DNA of 37,545 bases from NCBI GenBank assembly GCA_035946955.1, contig DASYYE010000483.1, positions 1 to 37,545 of the forward strand, given 5' to 3'. Numbering within the stretch: the first letter of the stretch is position 1; each line of letters starts with the position of its first letter. Shown here one piece after another: positions 23,820 to 33,348 of the stretch. The notes below the pieces were generated by a model. The model saw only the letters and a program-made list of their open reading frames with translations. It made no database searches and had not been told where the DNA came from. Position numbers and translations under genes: made by a program. The stretch comes from DASYYE01 sp035946955. GTDB lineage: Bacteria; Actinomycetota; Actinomycetes; Streptosporangiales; Streptosporangiaceae.

Positions 23820-24959
23820 TCAGAGTCCGAATGACGGACCGTCTAGCGAGGTGAAGCACTGCGCCTGGCTGAAGTCGTTGTTCTCGGCTTCCACTGTGAC
23901 CACGCCGTCTGGCTGAATGTCGAGCCGCCCGTTGTTCCCGTTGCACAAATCCACCGGGATGTAGGTTTCGTTCGCGGGCCGGAATCCCGTCGGCAGGGTA
24001 AACGGGTCGGCATTCGTCCCGTTAGTCCATATGGCGCCCCTGAAGTACACGATCCCGGAGATGTTGCGTACCGCGGCGTTCGCAGTCCCGTAGGGCGCGT
24101 TCATCCAGCCGTTCTGGAGTGTCAGCGCCGTGAACGACTTCGGCGACAACGCGAACGAAGCCCCGTCCAGCGACGTTCCGCATTGGACCATCCAGAAGTT
24201 GTTGGTGCCTTCGGGCGTCACCGCCACCGCGCCGCTGGGCGTGATGTCCAGGCGCCCGATGCTGCCGGTGCAGAGGTTGATCAGGACGTAGACGTTCTTG
24301 CTGGGCCGGAACGCAGGCGGCAACGTGAACGCGGCCGGGTTCGTGCCGGCAGTTTTGATCTCACCCTCGAGGTGGACGATGCCGCCGACAACGCGGGCCG
24401 CGGCCTTCCTGTAGAGGTTGTCGAATTCCGTCCAGCCGGGCTGGAGGGTGAGTGCGGTGAACGAGGTCGCCGACAGCGCGAACGAGACCCCGTCCAGTGA
24501 GGTGAAGCACGTGGCGTTGGAGTTCGCTCCCTGGGAGATCACCTGGGTCACCCCGGTAGGGGCGATGTTCAGTTCCCCGCTTGTGCTATCGCACATGTCC
24601 ACCGGGACGTCGACGTACTTGGCAGGACGGAAGCCCTGCGGCAGAACGAAGGCAACATCCTGAGTGTTGGTGCTACTCGTCCTGATGGCGCCCTTGAAGT
24701 AGACGATCCCGGAGATGTCCGCGACCGCCGGGTTGGCGGAACCGGGATAGGTGCTCCAGCCATTGAGCAGCGTGAGCTGGGTAAAGGTGACCTTTGGCCC
24801 GGCTGCGGCGAGGGCCGACTGTGGCATCGCCACCGCTCCGGCCAGCAGGGCGGCAATGGCGAACGGGACCACCTGCCACAGCCGAGTGGCCCGGTGCCGC
24901 AGGCGTCTGGTGGCCAGGTTGCGGGCCGGTGCCCGGCGTTGGTTCTGCCGTGCGAACAT
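23820..24959 (-). CDS. Secreted protein of three tandem ~110-residue repeats
   Basis: ATG at 24959 follows GAAGGAGAG on the minus strand. The 379-residue product has a basic N-terminus and a hydrophobic signal segment (LWQVVPFAIAALLAGAVAM), then three repeats. Each runs FTxLTLxxGW, about 15 variable residues, GIVYFKGAI-like, TxGTN, FxLPxGFRPxxxxYVxVxLC, GxLDIxPxG, ending CFTSLDGVSFALS. Two conserved cysteines per unit suggest a disulphide. The repeat looks like a jelly-roll or fibre-tip module, similar in style to phage tail-fibre and secreted adhesion proteins, but I do not recognise a named family. It is probably transcribed alone. Confidence 0.7.
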   Translation of the reverse strand: MFARQNQRRAPARNLATRRLRHRATRLWQVVPFAIAALLAGAVAMPQSALAAAGPKVTFTQLTLLNGWSTYPGSANPAVADISGIVYFKGAIRTSSTNTQDVAFVLPQGFRPAKYVDVPVDMCDSTSGELNIAPTGVTQVISQGANSNATCFTSLDGVSFALSATSFTALTLQPGWTEFDNLYRKAAARVVGGIVHLEGEIKTAGTNPAAFTLPPAFRPSKNVYVLINLCTGSIGRLDITPSGAVAVTPEGTNNFWMVQCGTSLDGASFALSPKSFTALTLQNGWMNAPYGTANAAVRNISGIVYFRGAIWTNGTNADPFTLPTGFRPANETYIPVDLCNGNNGRLDIQPDGVVTVEAENNDFSQAQCFTSLDGPSFGL

Positions 24960-25210
24960 GATGTCTCTCCTTCAGCATGCAGCGGGCCGCCACTGGTCCG
25001 CCCTGCAGCATTTTTAAGACGCCCGTCCCGTCGCCAGCCTGAGCAACGGCTACTCATCTTCGGCAGCAGCAGCTACTCACGGGGGATGGAGTAGGACGGT
25101 CCTATCGATGACGAGCGATCCGCGCAAGCGGGCCACCTTGTCCCTGGTCATCTGGCTGGGTGCGTTTGCGAACCCAGGCATTGAAGTCTGGCTGGAACCG
25201 CAATTAGCCG

Positions 25211-25408
25211 GTGACCGCCTCCCGGCACCTGGCGTTCTCGTTCGGGATCCACCATTGTCTTGGCGCCGCGCTCGCCCGCCTCGAAGGCCGCATCGCCTTC
25301 GAGGAGCTCACGCGCAGGTACCCGGGACTCGCGATGGCCGGGACGCCTGCGCGGCGGCAGCTCCTCGTCCTGCGCGGGTTCGAGAGCGTCCCCGTCCGCG
25401 CCAGCTGA
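25211..25408 (+). pseudogene. C-terminal fragment of a cytochrome P450
   Basis: The frame reads RHLAFSFGIHHCLGAALARL, which contains the P450 heme-ligand signature FGxHxCxG with its cysteine, then EGRIAFEELTRRYPGLAMAG and LRGFESVPVRAS before the stop. More than 300 residues that should precede it (including the I helix and the E-x-x-R motif) are absent. The GTG at 25211 has no ribosome site and is not a real start. It is the relic of a once larger gene, possibly of a metabolic cluster. Confidence 0.8.
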
Positions 25409-25449
25409 GAGCACGTGGCCTCTTGTGCCGTGAGAGGCGTCTGAGCAGA

Positions 25450-25482
25450 TGGAAGCCGTGTTTCAGAAAGGCGGGGCTTCCA
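25450..25482. terminator. 8-bp hairpin after the P450 fragment
   Basis: TGGAAGCC (25450-25457) pairs with GGCTTCCA (25475-25482) around 17 bases. It lies 42 bases past the P450 stop and 40 before the GH5 start; probably the old P450 terminator. Confidence 0.4.
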
Positions 25483-25521
25483 GGGCGGGCTGACTGTCCA
25501 TCAAGATGTGGTTAGTCCGTC

Positions 25522-26799
25522 ATGATCCGAGGGGTCACCTTGGTGCTCAACCGCTGGTTCTGCAGGCTCCGCCGGGAACCAGGTGGCCCGTTCAAGATCG
25601 TTTTGGTGCTGGCGGTAGCCGGGCTCGTGACCGGGGCTGCACCCCCTGGCCTGACTACACGTGCCGCGCACGACAAGGTTGCCAGTGAGGTGCTCGTCAC
25701 AGCGTTTTCGCCTGGGCGCGGCGGTCCGCTTGGGCTGAGCGGTGCCGCGCCGCAGGTCCATGCGACCGGGAACGGGCTGGTGACCTCCTCTGGCGCGCCG
25801 GTCGTGCTGCATGGCGTTGACCGGTCGGGCTCCGAGTACATGTGCGTGGACGGCTATGGGATCTTCGATGGGCCCAGCGATCAGGCATCCATAGCCGCGA
25901 TGAAGACCTGGGACATCAACGCTGTCCGGGTACCACTGAACGAGGCGTGCTGGAACGGTGAGTCCTACGTCGAGCGCGCCTACCGTGGCAGCCGTTATCA
26001 GCACGCCATCGAGGCGTATGTGAGGCTGCTCAACGCGAACGGCCTGGTGGTGATCCTGGACCTCCACTGGAGCGACGGCGCCTACCTCGGACCGGACGCG
26101 GGGTGCTCCTCCGCCCACGCCACCTGCCAGAAGCCCATGCCCGACCGAGGCGCGATCCGCTTCTGGTCGTCGGTATCCCGGGCGTTCAGCGGAAACGACG
26201 CCGTCATCTTCGACCTCTTCAATGAGCCGTTCCCGGAGCTGGCGGACCAGGGTGACGAGGCCGAAGGCTGGCATTGCTGGCGTTACGGCGGCCAAGCCTG
26301 CGTCGGTCTTGGTTACCGGGCGGCGGGCATGCAGAGCCTAGTGGCTGCGGTACGGTCTACCGGCGCCACCAATGTGATCATGCTGGGTGGCCTGAACTGG
26401 GCGAACGACCTCACCCGCTGGCTGGCGCACGAGCCACACGACCCACTCCATGACCTCGCAGCCTCCTGGCACTCCTACAACTTCAACCCGTGCGACAACC
26501 AGTCTTGCTGGCAGACCCAGATCGCACCGGTGATAGCCAAGGTGCCGGTGATCACGGGCGAGCTCGGCCAGAGCGGTTGCAACGACTCCTACATCAACTC
26601 CTTGATGCTGTGGCTAGACACCGAGTCCGCCAGCTACCTGGCCTGGACGTGGGACACGTGGCGCGACGCCTGCTCGACCGGCCCCACCCTCATCACCACA
26701 TACGGCGGCCATCCCACGCCCTACGGTGCCGGCTACCGGTCGCACCTGCTGACGCTCGCAAGCGCTGGCCTCGAGTCTCACCGCCGTATGGCGCCCTGA
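25522..26799 (+). CDS. Secreted glycoside hydrolase family 5 enzyme (cellulase-like)
   Basis: ATG at 25522 gives 425 residues; no strong ribosome site is seen. The N-terminus (FKIVLVLAVAGLVTGAA) is a signal or membrane anchor. The catalytic domain follows GH5 order: LHGVDRSGSEYMC, AVRVPLNEACW, LVVILDLHWSDG, IFDLFNEPF with the acid/base Glu235, NVIMLGGLNWAND, WHSYNF, and VPVITGELGQ with the nucleophile Glu347, then YLAWTWDTW. All usual GH5 catalytic residues appear present, so it should be active, most likely on beta-1,4-glucan or a related polysaccharide. It converges with a methyltransferase gene 50 bases away. Confidence 0.9.
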   Translation: MIRGVTLVLNRWFCRLRREPGGPFKIVLVLAVAGLVTGAAPPGLTTRAAHDKVASEVLVTAFSPGRGGPLGLSGAAPQVHATGNGLVTSSGAPVVLHGVDRSGSEYMCVDGYGIFDGPSDQASIAAMKTWDINAVRVPLNEACWNGESYVERAYRGSRYQHAIEAYVRLLNANGLVVILDLHWSDGAYLGPDAGCSSAHATCQKPMPDRGAIRFWSSVSRAFSGNDAVIFDLFNEPFPELADQGDEAEGWHCWRYGGQACVGLGYRAAGMQSLVAAVRSTGATNVIMLGGLNWANDLTRWLAHEPHDPLHDLAASWHSYNFNPCDNQSCWQTQIAPVIAKVPVITGELGQSGCNDSYINSLMLWLDTESASYLAWTWDTWRDACSTGPTLITTYGGHPTPYGAGYRSHLLTLASAGLESHRRMAP

Positions 26800-26849
26800 C
26801 CAGGGCCCCGTTACGGCGTCCAGGCGCATGAGTCGCTGGTCGCGTGGGC

Positions 26850-27524
26850 TCAGCCGCGATGGAACTCCGCACGCCAGCGGTCTTTGCCCGACCCTCCCCG
26901 GGCGGGCAGGAACTCAATCCGGACCGGGCTCAGCCCATCCGCCGCGAACGCTTCGACCTCGTCGCGCCGCAGCGGCCACGGCGGGTCCGGGTGCAGTGGC
27001 GCATCGTCGTCACGCGCGGCGTGGATCACCAGGAGCGTCCCGCCGGCGGCGACCATGTGGCCGATGTTGGCGATGGCATCTCGGCGCAGGGGGTCGGGCA
27101 GGTTCTGCACGGTGAACACCTCGACCACCAGGTCGTAGGCATGCCGCCATTCGCGCGGGAGATCAAGCAGGTCGGCGTTGACATAGCTCACGCTGGAGCG
27201 GGGGTTACGCTCCTGCGCGAGCCCGATGGCTGTTGGGGAGATGTCGAAACCCAGGGTTTCGAACCCGAGGCTGGAAACGTACTCGGCGTCGGCACCCAGA
27301 CCGCACCCGACCACCACAGCCCTCCGCCCACCTCCGGTCAGCCCGCGGTCTTCCGCCCAGGCTGACAGCAGCGGCTGCGGCTCATCCCGGCTCCAGGGGA
27401 TGTGCACCCTGCCAGCGACACCGGCCGCGTAGAGCTGGTCGAACCAGCTGGTCGGGCTCCCGGCAGCCAGCGCCTGGGCCGCCAGCCGGTCCGCCTCTTG
27501 CTCCCAGTCGCGGGGTTCAGCCAT
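26850..27524 (-). CDS. SAM-dependent methyltransferase (TPMT-like)
   Basis: ATG at 27524 follows GGCAGGTG on the minus strand; an in-frame GTG two codons upstream is an alternative. The 224-residue product has WFDQLYAAG and IPWSRDEPQPLL, the N-terminal features of thiopurine S-methyltransferase-like proteins, then the SAM-binding AVVVGCGLGADAEYVSSLGF with acidic FDISPTAIGLAQ, and YVNADLLDLP and FTVQNLPDPLRRDAI. It should methylate a small soft nucleophile (thiol, selenium, tellurium or similar in this group), but the substrate is not predictable. It is a single gene between the GH5 enzyme and the ABC transporter. Confidence 0.8.
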   Translation of the reverse strand: MAEPRDWEQEADRLAAQALAAGSPTSWFDQLYAAGVAGRVHIPWSRDEPQPLLSAWAEDRGLTGGGRRAVVVGCGLGADAEYVSSLGFETLGFDISPTAIGLAQERNPRSSVSYVNADLLDLPREWRHAYDLVVEVFTVQNLPDPLRRDAIANIGHMVAAGGTLLVIHAARDDDAPLHPDPPWPLRRDEVEAFAADGLSPVRIEFLPARGGSGKDRWRAEFHRG

Positions 27525-27675
27525 TCGCACCTGCCAGGGATGGGCCGTGACTTCTCTAGTTTCCCGCTGGGCTGTTCCCGCGTTCATCTGGACCGGCCGG
27601 GGAGTCCGGGGCGCTTGGCCATCAAGTGCCCCAGACCCTGGGGAGCCCGGCCGGTGGTCTCTCACGTCGCCCGGG

Positions 27676-28416
<741 letters not shown>

Positions 28417-28458
28417 GGGATGGTCTCCTGTCGATTCACGTCTGCTAGCCGCACTCGC

Positions 28459-29898
28459 TCATGCGACGCGGGCCAGTGCGTCTGCGGGGCGGAGCCGGGC
28501 GATCCGCCAGCTGCCGAACGAACCCGCCAGCAGCCCACCGATGACCGCGAGCACCACGGCCGCGGCGATGGCGCCGATAGTCACCGGGGCGGACATCGGG
28601 ACGGCCACCGTGTGGTCGGCCGCTGGTGAGAAGACGCGCCCGCCAGGTCCGGCCGCTGTCACGAGGCCCGCTCCGGTGGCATTCGCGATCGTCGCTGTCA
28701 GCTTCCCTGCGGCTGCGCGGATGGCCGCCGCGCCCGCGAAGCCGAGCCCGACCCCGGCCGCGCCGCCGACGATGCCGACGACCAGCGACTCGCCCATCAC
28801 CTGGGCGATGATCCGCTGAGACCGCCAGCCGAGGGCCTTGAGCGTGCCGAACTCCCGTACCCGCCGGGCCACCGCCGCCATCGTCAGCAGGCTGGCCACC
28901 GCGAATGCGGCGATCAGCACCAGGACGGACAGCCACCGGCCGAGGTCGTTGGCCAGCTTGGCGGTGGTTGACAGCGACCCGGTCACCTCGCTGGCCAGGC
29001 TCGCGGCGGTGGTGACCGAGTCGCCGGGGAGGAGGCGCTTGACCTCGGTCTGCACGGCGGTGATGTCGGCCGCGCTGGCCGCATTCACGTAGATCGTGTT
29101 CACATCGTTCTTCAGGCTCTTGCCCCTGGACTGGCCGAGATCCTGCGCACGGGCCAGCGGGATGAACACCTGCGGCGGGCTGCCGCTCTGCGGCTGAGCG
29201 ACGATCCCGACGATCTTGAAGGCGTGCCCCACGATCTTCACGGTCGAGCCGACCGTCAGCTTGTGGGACTTCGCGTAATCGGAGTCCACCACGGCCACGT
29301 TCGAGTGGGCGTCGGAACCTGTGAGCGAGCGGCCCGAGGTGATCGTCCCGGCGCTGAGCGGGCCAAGTGAGAGGTGGCTGGTGTCCACTCCCTGGACGTT
29401 GAACGAGTTCGGCACCGGGAGGGGGCCGCCGGCCTGGCCGAACTGCTTCGGGAGCGTGACCGAGTTGTCGGTGAGGGCAAGGCCGCCCGCCGCCGCCTTG
29501 ACGCCGTGCAGCCTGCCGACCGCCGCGACCTCGGATTGGCTGATCGGGCCGTAGCTCTCACTGCCCAGGTGGTCGATGGTCTGGCCGGCCGCGTTGTGGC
29601 ACTTGCCGTTGGTGCACACCTGCGCCCCGCCGGGGCCGACCTGGAAGATCGTCCCGCCACTTTTGCCCGGCGATTCGCTGCCCACCGTCGGCAGTTTGGG
29701 CGCGCTGCCGGTCACCGTGACGTCCGTTCCGACCCCATACAGGGACTTCAGCACGTCGGACTGCGCCTTTTTCACCCCCGCCGAGGCGGCGGTAACGGTG
29801 ACCACGAGGCCGATCCCAATGGCCAGGCCCAGCGCGACGAAAACGGCCTGCCGCATCCTGCGGCGCAGTTCCCGCCGTAGGTAGGTGATGAAGAACAT
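28459..29898 (-). CDS. FtsX/MacB-like ABC permease
   Basis: The 479-residue product starts MFFITYLRRELRRRMRQAVF, the usual MacB-type beginning, with one transmembrane helix (FVALGLAIGIGLVVTVTA). A large extracytoplasmic domain follows (residues 45-310, including EVAAVGRLHGVKAAAGGLAL and FKIVGIVAQPQSGSPPQVFI), then three C-terminal helices with the FtsX signature region RRVREFGTLKALGWRSQRI. MacB-type exporters act by mechanotransmission on periplasmic or surface substrates instead of moving them through a channel. It is divergent from the small membrane protein, regulator and kinase genes, with a 236-bp intergenic region carrying paired direct repeats. Confidence 0.85.
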   Translation of the reverse strand: MFFITYLRRELRRRMRQAVFVALGLAIGIGLVVTVTAASAGVKKAQSDVLKSLYGVGTDVTVTGSAPKLPTVGSESPGKSGGTIFQVGPGGAQVCTNGKCHNAAGQTIDHLGSESYGPISQSEVAAVGRLHGVKAAAGGLALTDNSVTLPKQFGQAGGPLPVPNSFNVQGVDTSHLSLGPLSAGTITSGRSLTGSDAHSNVAVVDSDYAKSHKLTVGSTVKIVGHAFKIVGIVAQPQSGSPPQVFIPLARAQDLGQSRGKSLKNDVNTIYVNAASAADITAVQTEVKRLLPGDSVTTAASLASEVTGSLSTTAKLANDLGRWLSVLVLIAAFAVASLLTMAAVARRVREFGTLKALGWRSQRIIAQVMGESLVVGIVGGAAGVGLGFAGAAAIRAAAGKLTATIANATGAGLVTAAGPGGRVFSPAADHTVAVPMSAPVTIGAIAAAVVLAVIGGLLAGSFGSWRIARLRPADALARVA

Positions 29899-29978
29899 GG
29901 TCTGCGCTCCAGATAGCGGTCTGGTTCACCCTCGCGGCCCACCGGGCCGCCTGTTGCGCCCAGGTCTACGTGGCCGGG

Positions 29979-30046
29979 GGTTGCGTCGCGGTTACACCCG
30001 CCGAGCGCTCCCGAGCGGGACCACCGCATGTAACCGCGGTGCAACC
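29979..30046. promoter_or_regulatory. Inverted pair of 11-bp-period direct repeats (response-regulator site)
   Basis: GGTTGCGTCGCGGTTAC (29979-29995) and, reversed, GTAACCGCGGTGCAACC (30030-30046) agree at 15 of 17 positions as inverted copies. Each is itself a direct repeat GTTN-N7-GTTA with an 11-bp period, the layout bound by OmpR-family regulators. The pair lies between the permease and the regulator operon; GCGGG/CCCGC between them adds symmetry. The same design recurs at 35363-35399. Confidence 0.65.
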
Positions 30047-30134
30047 AGGGGGCCGGCAGCGTGGGACGTGCTGGGCACCGCGGGGGCCGGTGCCCAGACC
30101 AATGACCCACGAGTGGGAGAGGGGTGAGACTGCG

Positions 30135-30557
30135 ATGTCGCAGGAACCCTCAGAGCCGGTCAGGTCCGGCGGCGATGACTGGCCGGACGACCTGTGGCCC
30201 GAGGAGGATGGTCTGCCTGGTGGACGTGATGGCTACACGAACGCCGGTGCGCACACGGGTGGACCGCCGGCGCGCTGGCGCGGCCCGGCCCTTCTGCTCG
30301 TGGTCGCGCTCGTCGCGGCTGCGGCCGGAGCCGGGGTCGTGCTTGGAGTGGACGGCCTTTCCGGCCGTTCCGGCACCCCGCCGTCGCCGGTCAGCAGGCC
30401 GTCCTACCTGACACCACTGCAGCCGGGCGGCAATGGCCTGCCGGGTGGCAGCGGCCAGCCCGGTGGCAACGGCGCACTCCCCGGCATCGGCTCCGGCGCC
30501 ACTGCGGCCGCCATCCAGGATCCGGCACAGTCTCCGCCAGCGGGTTTCGGACCATGA
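30135..30557 (+). CDS. Single-pass membrane protein with Gly/Pro-rich tail
   Basis: ATG at 30135 follows GAGAGGGG; 140 residues. An acidic cytoplasmic N-terminus (DDWPDDLWPEEDGLPGG) precedes one helix (RGPALLLVVALVAAAAGAGV), then an outside segment of repeated QPGGNGLPGG-like units. No known domain is seen. It is the first gene of a unit that continues with the response regulator and kinase: its TGA overlaps an ATG (ATGA) that opens the long version of the regulator frame. It may be an accessory to the kinase or a target of the system. Its position at the divergent promoter next to the exporter suggests a role in the same stress response. Confidence 0.6.
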   Translation: MSQEPSEPVRSGGDDWPDDLWPEEDGLPGGRDGYTNAGAHTGGPPARWRGPALLLVVALVAAAAGAGVVLGVDGLSGRSGTPPSPVSRPSYLTPLQPGGNGLPGGSGQPGGNGALPGIGSGATAAAIQDPAQSPPAGFGP

Positions 30558-30661
30558 CATCGGCCCGTTCAGGCAGGACTCAGGAGGTATCCAGCCCGCC
30601 CGCAGCCAGCGGGAGGAAGATCAGCCGCATCCCAGCCGGCAGTCCGGCATCTGGAGGCGGC

Positions 30662-31321
30662 GTGCGGGTGCTGGTAGTAGAGGACGACCGCGAGCTCGCG
30701 GAGGCCATTGGCGTTGGCCTGCGCCGCGAGCAGATGGCGGTGGACCTTGCCTTTGATGGTGACGCGGGGCTGGAACGGGCTCTGGTCCACGGCTACGACG
30801 TGGTCGTCCTGGACCGCGACCTGCCGCGGACGCATGGCGATGACATCTGCACCCACCTCGTCCAGCAGCGTTGCCGCAGCCGGATCCTCATGCTGACCGC
30901 TGCGGCCACGATCGAGGACCGGGTAGACGGCCTCGGCCTGGGAGCCGACGACTACCTGCCCAAGCCGTTTGCATTCGCCGAGCTCGTGGCGCGGGTCAGG
31001 GCGCTGTTCCGGCGCGCACAGCCTGCCTTGCTCCCGGTGCTGGAATGCGGCGACCTGCGGCTCGACCCGGCGCAGCGGTCTGCCAGCCGGGGCCGGCGGC
31101 CGCTGGAGCTGAGCCCGAAGGAGTTCGGGGCCCTGGAGTTGCTGATGGCCGCCCAGGGCCGGGTGGTCTCGGCGGAGGAACTGCTGGAACGGGTGTGGGA
31201 TGAGATGGCCGACCCGTTCACCACCTCGGTGAAGGTCACCGTCAGCCGGCTGCGCCGCAAGCTCGGCGACCCGCCGGTGATCGAGACGATCCCACAGGCC
31301 GGGTACCGGGTCAGCGCATGA
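30662..31321 (+). CDS. OmpR-family response regulator
   Basis: I take the GTG at 30662 because GGAGG lies 5 bases upstream and the protein then starts VRVLVVEDDRELA, the usual receiver start; the frame is open to an ATG at 30554 that overlaps the preceding stop and would add 36 basic residues. 219 residues: receiver with Asp51 (VVVLDRDLP), acidic DD at 8-9, Lys in YLPKPF, then a winged helix (LELSPKEFGALELLMAAQGR, VTVSRLRRKLGDPPVIET). The stop overlaps the kinase start (ATGA). Related to CutR-like regulators. Likely binds the paired direct repeats at 29979-30046. Closely related to the regulator at 33433. Confidence 0.9.
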   Translation: MRVLVVEDDRELAEAIGVGLRREQMAVDLAFDGDAGLERALVHGYDVVVLDRDLPRTHGDDICTHLVQQRCRSRILMLTAAATIEDRVDGLGLGADDYLPKPFAFAELVARVRALFRRAQPALLPVLECGDLRLDPAQRSASRGRRPLELSPKEFGALELLMAAQGRVVSAEELLERVWDEMADPFTTSVKVTVSRLRRKLGDPPVIETIPQAGYRVSA

Positions 31322-32688
31322 CAGCGCCGTCGCAGCCGCTGGCGCGCCGGATACCGCGCCGCTGGCTGCGGCTGCCGCGCCGTACCGTGCGGCTGCGCCT
31401 CACTGTGGTCTACGGCGCCCTGTTCCTGCTGTCGGGCGCGGCCCTGCTGGCTGTCACCTATGTCCTGGTGGCCCGTAACCTGCCCACCGCGCCGCCGCTC
31501 GCGGCCCGGGCCCGGTCATTGCCCGCCGTCATGCCAGCCAGAATCACGACCGCGCCAGCCATAACCAGTGGTCCGCAGGAGCGGGTGTTCATCCAGAAGG
31601 GGGCCGACTGCCATCTCACGACCGGGTCAGGCACCTCACCAGCCCAGGCAATGGCCCAGGCGCGGCAATGCCTGGACCACCTGCGCGCCATTGAACTGAA
31701 CCAGTTGCTCACCGAGTCAGGGACCGCGCTGGCGATCATGACTGTGGTGTCGGTGGGGCTCGGCTGGCTGGTCGCGGGGCGCGTGCTGGGCAAGCTGCGC
31801 ACTATCACCGCCGCTGCCAGGTCGATCTCAGCCAGCAGCCTGCATGCCCGGCTGGCACTGGCCGGGCCGGACGATGAGCTCAGGGAACTCGGCGACACCT
31901 TTGATGGGCTGCTGGCCCGCCTGGAGGCGTCGTTCGGGGCACAGCGCCAGTTCGTCGCCAATGCCTCACACGAGCTGCGTACCCCGCTGGCCCGGCAGCG
32001 GACGCTGGTCGAGGTCGCGCTCGCCGACCCTCAGCCGTCGGTCGCCAGGCTCCAGGATGTCTGCAGGCGGGTGCTCGCCGCTGGCGAGGAGCAGGAGGAT
32101 CTGATCGAGGCGCTGCTCACACTTGCCCGCGGCCAGCGGGGCCTGGACCGGCGCGAGCCGATCGACCTCGCGGCGATCACCGGCGAGGTCATGCTGGCCC
32201 GCCAGGCTGAGGTTTACCTGCGGGGACTCGAGGTCACCGCCAGCCTGTGCCCGGCGCCTGCCCCCGGCGATGCCAGGCTCGCCGAGCGCCTGGTTGCCAA
32301 CCTGGTGAGCAATGCCATACGCCACAACGTGGCAGACGGCACCATCCAGGTCGCCACAGCCGTCTGGGCAGGCCACGCAGTGCTATCCGTGTCCAACACC
32401 GGCCCGGTGGTCGCCCCTGGCCAGGTTTCCCAGCTCTTCCAGCCGTTCCATCGCGGCGGCACCGACCGCACCGGGCCCCGCGAGGGGCTGGGTCTCGGGC
32501 TGTCGATCGTCGCCGCGATCGCCGATGCGCACGGCGCATGGCTGCAGGCGCACGCGCGGTCCGGCGGCGGGCTCACCGTCAGTTGCGGGTTTCCCCAGGC
32601 GAAGACCCCACTGCAGGACGCCACACGGGCTCGGTGCCCGGCCGATCCCGATGACCTCGTGTCCGGGATACCTACGGTGGCCGTGTAA
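31318..32688 (+). CDS. Sensor histidine kinase (CutS-like)
   Basis: Starts at the ATG overlapping the regulator stop (ATGA), so the two are translationally coupled. 456 residues: a basic N-terminus, TM1 (LRLTVVYGALFLLSGAALL), an extracytoplasmic loop of about 85 residues with two cysteines (KGADCHLTT and ARQCLDHL) that may form a disulphide or sense redox, TM2 (ALAIMTVVSVGLGWLVAG), HAMP, a dimerisation helix with His218 in FVANASHELRTPLARQR, and the ATPase with LVANLVSNAIRHN, then GLGLGLSIVAAIADAHG. Complete. It should phosphorylate the regulator at 30662. The Cys pair is not found in the second kinase. Confidence 0.9.
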   Translation: MTAPSQPLARRIPRRWLRLPRRTVRLRLTVVYGALFLLSGAALLAVTYVLVARNLPTAPPLAARARSLPAVMPARITTAPAITSGPQERVFIQKGADCHLTTGSGTSPAQAMAQARQCLDHLRAIELNQLLTESGTALAIMTVVSVGLGWLVAGRVLGKLRTITAAARSISASSLHARLALAGPDDELRELGDTFDGLLARLEASFGAQRQFVANASHELRTPLARQRTLVEVALADPQPSVARLQDVCRRVLAAGEEQEDLIEALLTLARGQRGLDRREPIDLAAITGEVMLARQAEVYLRGLEVTASLCPAPAPGDARLAERLVANLVSNAIRHNVADGTIQVATAVWAGHAVLSVSNTGPVVAPGQVSQLFQPFHRGGTDRTGPREGLGLGLSIVAAIADAHGAWLQAHARSGGGLTVSCGFPQAKTPLQDATRARCPADPDDLVSGIPTVAV

Positions 32689-32817
32689 CAGCGTGGCGGG
32701 GGGTGACGCTCCCATCACGACATGCCTAGCCGCCCGCTTATCGTGCTGACCGGGTTCCGCCCCCAGCTCGGTGTGTCTGCCCAGAACACGCACATCACGC
32801 TGTCGGAGGCTCCTCTC

Positions 32818-33303
32818 TTGTTTACCTCCCTGCTCACAACCAAGGCCGCGGTGACAGCCGCCATCGGCGCGGTCGCCATCGGTGGCCTGGCCACCGCCAC
32901 TGCGGCTGCACTTCCGACGCATGCTCACCATGCTGCCCACCAGGCACAGAGCGCTTCCCCGGCGTCGGGAAGGACGCACCACACCAACCACGCCGGGGAC
33001 GGAACTCCGGTCGGCCCCAAGCTTGCCAACGGCCACACGGCCTACGGGCTGTGCACCGCCTATGCGCATGCCTCCAAGCAGGGCAAGGCCGCGCAGCACT
33101 CGGTGGCCTTCCGCAACCTGGTGAAAGCGGCGAATGGAGCGGCCAACGTCACCGCGTTCTGTGCTGGCGTGACCCACCCCGGGACGTCCTCGTCCCACTC
33201 ACCACACCGGGCGGGGCAGTCTTCCTCGCACCCGAGGGGCAAGTCTGGCTCCCACACCTCGGGCAGGACCGCCTCACACCATTCGACCCGCTCACAGAGG
33301 TAG
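32818..33303 (+). CDS. Small exported His/Ser/Thr-rich protein (TTG start)
   Basis: TTG at 32818 with GGAGG eight bases upstream gives 161 residues starting MFTSLLTTKAAVTAAIGAVA, a Sec signal peptide cleaved near ATATAAA. The mature part is strikingly His-rich (HAHHAAHQAQ), holds a central helix region (YGLCTAYAHASKQGKAAQHS, LVKAANGAANVTAFCAGV) with two cysteines, and ends in an unstructured His/Ser/Thr tail (HPGTSSSHSPHR..., HTSGRTASHHSTRS). Similar His-rich exported proteins can bind metal or sense envelope stress. It sits between two convergent two-component systems and ends 46 bases before a strong hairpin; probably controlled by one or both. Confidence 0.65.
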   Translation: MFTSLLTTKAAVTAAIGAVAIGGLATATAAALPTHAHHAAHQAQSASPASGRTHHTNHAGDGTPVGPKLANGHTAYGLCTAYAHASKQGKAAQHSVAFRNLVKAANGAANVTAFCAGVTHPGTSSSHSPHRAGQSSSHPRGKSGSHTSGRTASHHSTRSQR

Positions 33304-33348
33304 GGGCGGGCACAGGAGCACCCGCAGGGGCGGACCGCGGGTGGCAGA

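Noticed and set aside
25108..25210. Reading from 25108 as the upstream part of the P450 gene
   Set aside because: It is in another frame and has none of the P450 helix motifs; only the heme-binding tail from 25211 is supported.
26793..26806. GCCCTG-AC-CAGGGC as a terminator between the GH5 and methyltransferase genes
   Set aside because: The palindrome is perfect but the loop is only 2 bases, too small for a good hairpin, and no T-run follows.
30554..30661. Start of the first response regulator at the ATG of 30554
   Set aside because: It would add 36 disordered basic residues; the GTG at 30662 has GGAGG upstream and gives the standard receiver start, matching its paralogue whose start is fixed by the GTGA overlap. 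The ATGA overlap at 30554 keeps some doubt.
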